Shown: positions 58,091 to 64,000 of the stretch, piece by piece
How the letters are laid out: each line of letters opens with the position of its first letter
Numbering within the stretch: the first letter of the stretch is position 1
From: Phymorhynchus buccinoides
Taxonomy: Eukaryota; Mollusca; Gastropoda; Neogastropoda; Raphitomidae
Length of the DNA stretch: 64,000 nt
Reading direction: 5' to 3'
Assembly (NCBI GenBank): GCA_017654935.2
Contig: CM065691.1
Location: forward strand, 33,273,597 to 33,337,596
Translations under genes and position numbers: made by a program
The notes under the pieces: model-generated
Told to the model about the DNA's origin: nothing
Seen by the model: only the letters and a program-made list of their open reading frames with translations
Databases searched by the model: none

Positions 58091-58560
58091 CAGGCATGAA
58101 AACTACTGTTCCCCCAAAAAGAGGAGAATTTTTCAGCCGAGAAATCCTTCCACCCGGATTTTCAGCTGACGTCAGAAGTTTTGTTGTTACAAAAAAAATA
58201 TTTTGGCACAAATAACTAACGTCAGAACTTTTGTTTAGTGGAAGGGGGGGGGACTAATCTGTTCCCAAAAATTGGAAATGGCGGAACTGTTTTCATGCCT
58301 GATATTTCTTCTTCTTTTTCACCCATTCTTTGTGCACAGCTTGCTCTTCAGACGCCATTTTGGAAGTGATGACGTCGGGAAGAGGAGAAGGCGCGAAATG
58401 ATGATCGTGCCATTTAAAGACCCAGCATGCTGAGTTTTTATTCGATTTTCGATTTTTTTTTGATTTTTTAGGCAGAGATTTTTTTTTAAGGCGGAGATTG
58501 GTCGATTTCGGAAAAAATTAGGCGGAAAAGGCGGAGAAAATGGAGATGTTTTCATGCCTG
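58091..58560 (-). mobile_element. TIR element with 6-bp target duplication, in the 113-bp array
   Basis: Ends CAGGCATGAAAAC (58091-58103) and GTTTTCATGCCTG (58548-58560) are perfect inverted repeats, flanked by AACATA on both sides (58085-58090 and 58561-58566). An internal GTTTTCATGCCTG at 58289-58301 makes a shorter inner unit. On the minus strand, a GC-balanced promoter-like stretch leads to ATG at 58358 and a short peptide (MASEEQAVHKEWVKKKKKYQ) that ends at the internal TIR, suggesting a deletion derivative carrying the 5' end of a transposase gene. Confidence 0.8.
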
Positions 58561-58684
58561 AACATAGCACCACATTATTTTCCCTGATAATTTAAAAGTT
58601 TTCATATTTTTCACACAAACAGCCTGCACACATGCAAATTATACATACTCTTCACTGTTTTTATAAAATATTAAAACCATATAA

Positions 58685-58915
58685 AGATTTTGGTACAGTG
58701 TTCTACGGGGTTCGCATGATACGATCTTAAAAAAAAGTGAGTCTTCCTTGGTGGAGATTTGCACAAGTGTTTTTATACGGGACCATCTGTGTACCATGAC
58801 AAACCACCACACAAAATTTGAAGCGATTCTGTGCACGGCTTTATGAGTTACAGGGCGAACGAACAAACAAACACACAGAAACACAATGAATTTTGTTATA
58901 TAGGTATAGATTATA
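58685..58915 (+). mobile_element. RTE-like LINE 3' tail
   Basis: Contains TACGGGACCATCTGTGTACC, GAGTTACAGGGCGAACGAAC, AAACAAACACACAGAAACAC and a terminal TTTTGTTATATAGGTATAGA. An (ACAAA)-rich stretch ending in a TATATAGATA-like tail is typical of RTE-clade elements (family knowledge). It lies between two remnants of the 113-bp array. Confidence 0.55.
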
Positions 58916-58985
58916 CACAAACATTATACCACATTATTTTCCTGAGAATTTAAAAGTTTTCATCCTTTTTTACACAAACACATGC

Positions 58986-59981
58986 ATGGTTTGAAAAAGA
59001 GAAAAAGAGAGTATTTACCCTTTGTTCAATTTCGTTATCTCCTCTCTTGGCCTCACTATTTCATTCTTTGATTAACCAAACTTTCTTTCGAGGCTTACAA
59101 GTTTGTTCTGTGTTGTGTGTTGTGTGTTGTTTATGTGTAACATATTCAAGGTTAGAAGGCTATGCCACTCTTGGATAGATGTTGATTTGTTTGTATGTTG
59201 TCCTCTCCACCATTGTTGATGTGTACTGTGTGGGTGAGGGTCATAAAGGCGAGCTTGGCACATTCTTTTTTAAGAATGATGCTTTGCTTGTCTCACTTTG
59301 GTTCTAACCCACGCACTGCTAGGTGGATGGTATCGTAAACAACTTTGGTGGAGGGGACTTAATTAGAAAAAGAGAGTAATTACCCTTTGTTCAATTTTGG
59401 ACATACACAGTTCATATAAAATCTTTTTTTCTTGTTGCATCAAAATCAATGTAAATGTCACCTCAACACGTAAAAACAAGATAGCACCAAGATATGTCAG
59501 TGCTACCTGTAGCAATAATACTGTACTGATAACAAAACACCATTCAAGCAACCCAGTTCTGATCTATGTTTAAAAATATAGCTTTTGCATTTGTTATGCT
59601 TTCACTGTAAATAATCCTTTTTTGTAAATAATCCTTTTTTGAGGCCATCGCTTCAGATTAGATGGCGGTACCATAGCCGATGAGGTTTAACCGAGGCGTG
59701 GTTACCGCTACACCTATCTGTATTGTTAAAAAATCGGGACTTTACTGGAGTTGCACTGCCTCCGGGCATTGCCTCCAGTATCGTTCCCACCATCTTTGTA
59801 TTTACAAATGTCCCATATGTGTCTGTTCCAGACCGAGAGGACGTAAAACACAATTTTTCATTCATTCATTCTGTAAATAACGACTATATTACAACGGTGC
59901 AGCACACTGTAAATGGGGAGTCCATGGGGAAAGCAATCCACCAGGCTTGTAGCAAAACAGCCATTCTCACTTACTGATGTT
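58986..59981. other. Non-coding stretch, possible repeat at 59640-59880
   Basis: No gene recognised. The segment at 59640-59880 is more GC-rich and open in frames on both strands (minus: FVNTKMVGTILEAMPGGSAT). I cannot place it in a family. It could be an exon or a dispersed repeat. Confidence 0.35.
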
Positions 59982-60080
59982 TTAACCCTTTCATTGCCAC
60001 CGTCGCCTCTTGGCACCACAATGATTGGACACCCATGTCACTAAAAGGCATCAAATGAGGATCTGTTATCCAATGGTCGA
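59982..60080 (+). mobile_element. Truncated piggyBac-like TTAA MITE
   Basis: TTAACCCTTTCATTGCCACC, then TTGGCACCACAATGATTGGA, CACCCATGTCACTAAAAGGC and a TGTTATCCAA end. Same family as the elements at 6163 and 15221. It is cut off by another MITE at 60087. Confidence 0.7.
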
Positions 60081-60086
60081 CCTATG

Positions 60087-60279
60087 GCGATATTTTTCAC
60101 GCCAGAGGGCAGTCAATGCACTAGGGGCTTATCACGAGATTTTCTTACTTGGGCGTAGTGAGAGAGAGAGTGATGGTAGGACCACTCACTGTCTCTCTCT
60201 CTCTCTTTATCCCCAACTAATAATATAGAGAGGATTAGCCCCACACGAGCGTCATGCCCTCTGGCGTGAGAAAAATCGC
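60087..60279. mobile_element. 193-bp MITE with ~25-bp inverted ends
   Basis: GCGATATTTTTCACGCCAGA at the left matches the complement of the right end (GCCCTCTGGCGTGAGAAAAA, then TCGC) with one indel. The interior has short GA and CT tracts that also pair with each other, giving a long hairpin. No coding content. Confidence 0.8.
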
Positions 60280-60756
60280 ACTAAGTCTCTCATTACCCTA
60301 AGTTCTTAATTAAGACCTCATTTTGGATGATTTTTTTTTAGGTCTTATAAGGGAGGTTCCACTGTATATAGATAAGGAGCTCTCAGCAGATAACACACAG
60401 GGGTCAAAAAACAGTTTAAATTTTTTTTTTTTAAAGCGTCTTATTGGCCGAACTTTACGGTACATCAGCAAAGATTCTGGAGCATAACTTGTGCTCCAAT
60501 GCTTGACACGACACGCCACACTGTATGTAGGTGAAGACCAATTCTGGGGTTTCTCCCAACTCTTATTGCAAAAAAAGCACGTGATTTACATAATTATGCT
60601 GTAAGTGTCAGGAAATACAATTTAGAATACAGGGAGAAACAAACATTTTACGAAATGGAAGACTCTGTGGGGGGAAAAAAGAAAGCGTTTATCTGCTTTG
60701 TGCAAGATCAAAACCAAAACATGCTAATTGGTTAATAAACGAATAAAAAAGCAAGC

Positions 60757-60783
60757 AAAAAAAAAAAAAAAAAAAAAAAAAAA
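60757..60783. repeat. Poly-A tract
   Basis: About 27 A with no interruption. It may be a retroposon tail, but no retroposon body is recognised next to it. Confidence 0.85.
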
Positions 60784-61032
60784 CACTGCCGACTGGAACA
60801 TGAAAAACACACCAAAAGACATAAGTTAAAAACAAAAGCATGCTCAGAAAAGCTTACAAAATCCCAAACCATAAAAAACCCATACAAAAGCAGGCCTATT
60901 AATGCAAAAAAAAATTCTAAGCCAGATAAAATACACATACATTACAAAGCACACACAAAAGTGAGAGAAAGAAAAAGTTTCGATGGGATATGGAAACCTA
61001 GCAATCTTCAAAATAAGTCTTTATTTGGGGGT

Positions 61033-61398
61033 ATTTGGTATTTTATAGTCACACAGGCATCTCAGTGAAATTCGGGTTGCTCCCACCTGGAAAGGGTGTG
61101 TCGCAAACAGAGGTGCGCCACCTTTTCTCAAAAATTCTATTTGCATGTGAATTTTGTGACTGATGAGGAAGGAAAGGTTGACTAAGTGACAACTTCTTCG
61201 TTGCCACTGGGCTTAATGTGTGCTAAGTGCATGGGCACATGGGACCTCTATTTATCGTCTCATCCGAAAGACTCCACGTTCAGACCGTAAGGCCTAGTGC
61301 AAAGTGAGAGGAAAAAAATCCCCTGTACCCAGGTTCGAACTCGGGTTTATTGTATACAAGGTGAATGTGTTACCTCTGTGCCACTCTACACACATTTT
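61033..61398 (-). mobile_element. tRNA-derived SINE, third copy
   Basis: On the minus strand: a tRNA-like head with B box GAGTTCGAACCTGGG, a middle part with a GGCCTTACGGTCTGAACGTG segment that the palindrome copies lack, and the tail GCAACCCGAATTTCACTGAG. This may be the most complete copy in the window, about 365 bases. Confidence 0.75.
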
Positions 61399-61679
61399 AG
61401 GGCTAGTAAGGAACTCAGGACAGCCAGGAATATACAGGAATATATTAACAAGATGGAGTAATCGTCTTGATGAGCTGAAAAGGGAGTCTGAGAATCGGGG
61501 GGGTACAAGTGGAAGAAGGTCCCAAAACCTGAAACTACAATTCCTGAAAAAAACCCCAAAAAACTGCAACGAAAAACCAAGAACCTGAGACCAAACTTCA
61601 TAAAAACCTCATAACCAGGATTTTATTGTTCGGCCTAACTATCATTGAGCAAAAGAAAGAAAGGGGGGGAACTCTGAGA

Positions 61680-62511
61680 AAGCTGAAGAGAAAGGACGGG
61701 GACCAGAAACACAACTCTGGGACTCCAAGCCTGGCATGAAGTAGCGGCGCCGGGGACAAAGTCCAGCGCAGCAGCCCTAAGGTTGGAGCTCTGCAGAATG
61801 TCCATTTTCTGGGAAGAAACTAGAGGGGAGGGAACAGGGGTCACAGCAGCAACATCACTTACTGGGGGAGACTCTAGGGTGCCAGGAGCAACATCACTCA
61901 CTGGGGGAGACTCTATGGTGCCAGGAGCAACATCACTTTCTGGGGGAGACTCTAGGGTGCCAGGAGCAACATCACTTACTGGGGGAGACTCTAGGGTGCC
62001 AGGAGCAACATCACTTTCTGGGGGAGACTCTAGGGTGCCAGGAGCAACATCACTTTCTGGGGGAGACTCTAGGGTGCCAGGAGCAACATCACTTTCTGGG
62101 GGAGACTCTAGGGTGGCAGGAGCAACATCACTTTCTGGGGGAGACTCTAGGGTGCCAGGAGCAACATCACTTTCTGGGGGAGACTCTAGGGTGCCAGGAG
62201 CAACATCACTTACTGGGGGAGACAACATCACTTAGGGTGCCAGGAGCAACATCACTTACTGGGGGAGACTCTAGGGTGCCAGGAGCAACATCACTTACTG
62301 GGGGAGACTCTAGGGTGCCAGGAGCAACATCACTTACTGGGGGAGATTCTAGGGTGCCAGGAGCAACATCACTTACTGGGGGAGACTCTAGGGTACCAGT
62401 AGCAACATCACTTACTGGGGGAGACTCTAGAACAGGAGCACAGAAAGCTGAAGAGCAAGGAGGGGGACCAGAAACACAACTCTGGGACTCCAAGCCTGGC
62501 ATGAAGTAGCG
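61680..62511 (-). pseudogene. Downstream continuation of the LARP1-like frame: module copies and 13-residue repeats
   Basis: Directly after the TAG the same frame stays open from 62511 to 62206: RYFMPGLESQSCVSGPPPCS, then the repeat units. At 62220-62234 an indel moves the repeats into another frame (61635-62231). This ends with a third module copy (LQSSNLRAAALDFVPG) and a further one-base shift near 61752. The DNA of the module copies at 62440-62580 and 61685-61803 is over 90 percent alike by eye. This may be a 3' UTR of duplicated coding DNA, or real coding sequence broken by a nonsense change and indels. Confidence 0.5.
61846..62430 (-). repeat. 39-bp coding-type minisatellite, ~15 copies in two blocks
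   Basis: The unit GGGAGACTCTAGGGTGCCAG + GAGCAACATCACTTACTGG encodes, on the minus strand, the 13-residue repeat SPPVSDVAPGTLE (or SPPESDVAPGTLE). Ten units lie at 61846-62219 and five at 62235-62430. They are separated by a short irregular break (62220-62234) that changes the reading frame. Unit length is a multiple of three throughout. Confidence 0.93.
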
Positions 62512-62889
62512 CTACCCGGGGGCAAAGTCCAGCGCAGCAGCCCTAAGGTTGGAGCTCTGCAGAATGCCCAGTGTCAGGGGAGAAACTAGAGGGGAGGCAA
62601 CAGGGGTCACAGGAGCAAGGGGTGCTGAAGGAGTGGTGAGCACATTGCACACAACAACAACAGGGGTAGCACTACTTGGGGCACAAGCAAGTAGCGCCAC
62701 AGAGTTAGGAGCAGACTCCAAACCTGGTATGAAGTAGCGTTGCCCTGGGACAAAGTCTGGCACGTCAGCCCTCAGGTTAGAGATCTGGATGATGTCCGTT
62801 TTTTTCAGGGGCCACTTGGTGGGGTTGTGTATGGTCCGCACCATCTCACCATCCGCCGAGATCTCCAGTTCTGTGCTCTGCCTGACGGC
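62512..62889 (-). CDS. LARP1: La-related protein 1-like exon (end of La motif and following linker), ending at TAG
   Basis: LARP1 binds 5'-TOP mRNAs and regulates their translation in the cytoplasm (family knowledge). The exon opens after an AG acceptor at 62890 and reads AVRQSTELEISADGEMVRTI, NPTKWPL, then LRADVPDFVPGQRYFIPGLE and ESAP. The end of the La motif (Val-Glu/Ile-x...V-R...KWPL) followed by an EFVPRQ-like stretch and ESAP matches the LARP1 layout, not LARP4, 6 or 7. The frame ends at TAG 62512-62514 inside a second copy of the same module (LQSSNLRAAALDFAPG). The N-terminal exons lie to the right, beyond the TIR element, and the C-terminal DM15 repeats are not in the window. It could be a truncated copy or pseudogene. 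Confidence 0.65.
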   Translation of the reverse strand, partial: AVRQSTELEISADGEMVRTIHNPTKWPLKKTDIIQISNLRADVPDFVPGQRYFIPGLESAPNSVALLACAPSSATPVVVVCNVLTTPSAPLAPVTPVASPLVSPLTLGILQSSNLRAAALDFAPG

Positions 62890-62933
62890 CTGTGAAGAGA
62901 GAAAAGAACGGAAATTACAACACACACTGCATT

Positions 62934-63728
62934 CAGACCTGCCAACCCGGAGTTTTCAGTTGGAGCACTTTTTTTAAAACGGAAATTGGTGTATTTTTGG
63001 GGGAAAAGGAGTACTCTGAGGACAACTCTAATATGCAAGTATGTAGGGATTAACTTGCCTGGAACTACCTTTTTGTCGCTGTCAATAAATATCACGAACT
63101 GTGTCTTTTTCCCGGGCAGACAAAGTCTTCTTCGACATAAATGCTTCTATGCACACTGAGCCTGCTGCAGCTTCCTTCATTTTTTTGGCAGTCTTGGTGC
63201 TTTTTCCTGCCACAGTGCCGCTCAATGTCGAACTTTCCAGAACTGGCAATGGAGAAGTCCACTTTACACTGTTTACAGTAGCTGCAGTATGCGTGAGTGA
63301 TTCCCAGCGTCGACTGTCTAATTCCAGGGATTGTTGTATATCACTGAAGACATTTTTGTGATCTTGCTGGCGCTACTGGCGACTTCTTTGCTTCGCCTTC
63401 GTCAGGTGGGTTGTCGATCTTTCGTTTCGACATCTTGAGGCCTCACTTCGGTGCATGTAAAACGGATTTGATGAAACAACATGGCGCGCACACTTCTCGC
63501 GCCGCGAGATTTGACCAATCGAGATTTGTTTGCAAGTTGTGGCTCCACTCCAGCACTTCGCCGTTACGCTAAATCGCGCCGATTTCAATCGTTTAGCTGA
63601 ATTTTAAAATAAAAAAATGTTCACTAGGATTTTTTAATGTCGTATTTTTTATTCACCCGACGTACTGGTCGTATTTTGAGTAAATTGGCATACAAAATAC
63701 GCCAAAATCGTATGGGTTGGCAGGTCTG
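62934..63728 (-). mobile_element. hAT-like TIR element with 6-bp target duplication
   Basis: Ends CAGACCTGCCAACCC (62934-62948) and GGGTTGGCAGGTCTG (63714-63728) are perfect inverted repeats flanked by TGCATT on both sides (62928-62933 and 63729-63734). On the minus strand, a promoter-like GC-rich region (63470-63560) is followed by ATG at about 63434 (MSKRKIDNPPDEGEAKKSPV). In broken frames there is then a zinc-finger stretch YCKQCKVDFSIASSGKFDIE...H...KKH of the BED-like type carried by some transposases. The transposase core is missing. Confidence 0.8.
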
Positions 63729-63737
63729 TGCATTGCA

Positions 63738-63897
63738 TTGTACAGTAGAACCTCCTTATAAGACCTTAAAAAAATCATCCAAAATGAGGTCTTATATGGG
63801 AGGTAATTTTCAATACTTACAAAGGGCAATGTAGGTCTTATATGGGAGGGAGTCTAATAATGGGATGTCTTATAAGGAAGGGACGTTCCACTGTATA
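63738..63897. mobile_element. MITE-like repeat with ACAGTAGAACCTCC / GTTCCACTGTA ends
   Basis: The left end ACAGTAGAACCTCCTTATAA and the right end TTATAAGGAAGGGACGTTCC + ACTGT are inverted. Internally, AGGTCTTATATGGGAGG occurs twice. A related half lies at about 60310-60370. Confidence 0.65.
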
Positions 63898-64000
63898 GCA
63901 TTGTATGGTATTGTATCGCAATGTATTGTATACAGTATTGTATTGCATGTATTTTGCATCGCATTGTATCGTATACAGTATTGTATTGCATTGTTTGAAT
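63898..64000. repeat. Degenerate ATTGT pentanucleotide repeat
   Basis: Units of TATTGTAT, CATTGTAT and TATACAGTATTG continue to the window end. Confidence 0.8.

Noticed and set aside
61783..62509. Plus-strand frame encoding GATSLTGGDSRVP repeats
   Set aside because: The unit length is a multiple of three, so every frame can stay open. The minus strand links to the LARP1-like exon and its module copies and is the better choice.

Overview
This is animal genomic DNA, most likely from a mollusc (gastropod-like). The evidence is intron-rich genes with canonical GT-AG splice sites, two animal protein-coding loci I can name (acylglycerol kinase and a LARP1-type La-motif gene), tRNA-derived SINEs, non-LTR retrotransposon fragments, DIRS retrotransposons, and very abundant CA/GA microsatellites. 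The phylum is an inference from repeat content, not a proof. Nothing looks bacterial: there are no operons, no CRISPR array and no functional tRNA or rRNA gene.

Layout. 1-21625 is one huge imperfect palindrome with its hinge at about 10855. Each arm carries the same eleven exons of a mitochondrial acylglycerol kinase (AGK) gene, on the plus strand on the left and the minus strand on the right. Both copies run into the hinge before their C-terminal exon. The arms differ by scattered substitutions, indels and one amino-acid change. The structure is therefore either a real diverged inverted duplication or, quite plausibly, two haplotypes mis-joined head to head. 21626-22640 is low-complexity GA, CA and poly-G sequence. 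22683-28775 holds three broken non-LTR retrotransposon pieces, one of them split by an 835-bp hAT-like element with a BED-type zinc finger. 28776-34811 has no recognisable gene but contains small tandem repeats and a U2 snRNA-like fragment. 34812-41793 is the 3' half of a minus-strand gene of six visible exons that I cannot name. Its last intron contains a 2.2-kb, 48-bp minisatellite. 42514-43013 is a 500-N assembly gap bordered by a tandem array derived from the end of a TTAA-type MITE.

44013-56445 is the most informative part: two DIRS-type tyrosine-recombinase retrotransposons of related families, in the same orientation and exactly abutting. Element 1 (44013-50327) has gag-like, RT/RNase H and tyrosine recombinase regions. 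Element 2 (50328-56445) has gag-like regions and a decayed recombinase but no visible RT. Each has about 174-bp inverted terminal repeats and an internal complementary region that records the junction of its two ends, which allows the insertion boundaries to be read to the base.

56500-58985 is an array of about 113-bp repeats interrupted by a TIR element with a 6-bp target duplication and by an RTE-like LINE tail. 58986-61845 contains MITEs and a SINE. 61680-62889 is a minus-strand LARP1-like exon whose frame meets an in-frame TAG and then continues into a 39-bp (13-residue) coding-type minisatellite. 62934-63728 is another TIR element with a 6-bp target duplication and a BED-like zinc finger remnant. 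Several single-base frameshifts lie in homopolymers, so consensus errors must be considered before any of these genes is called dead.
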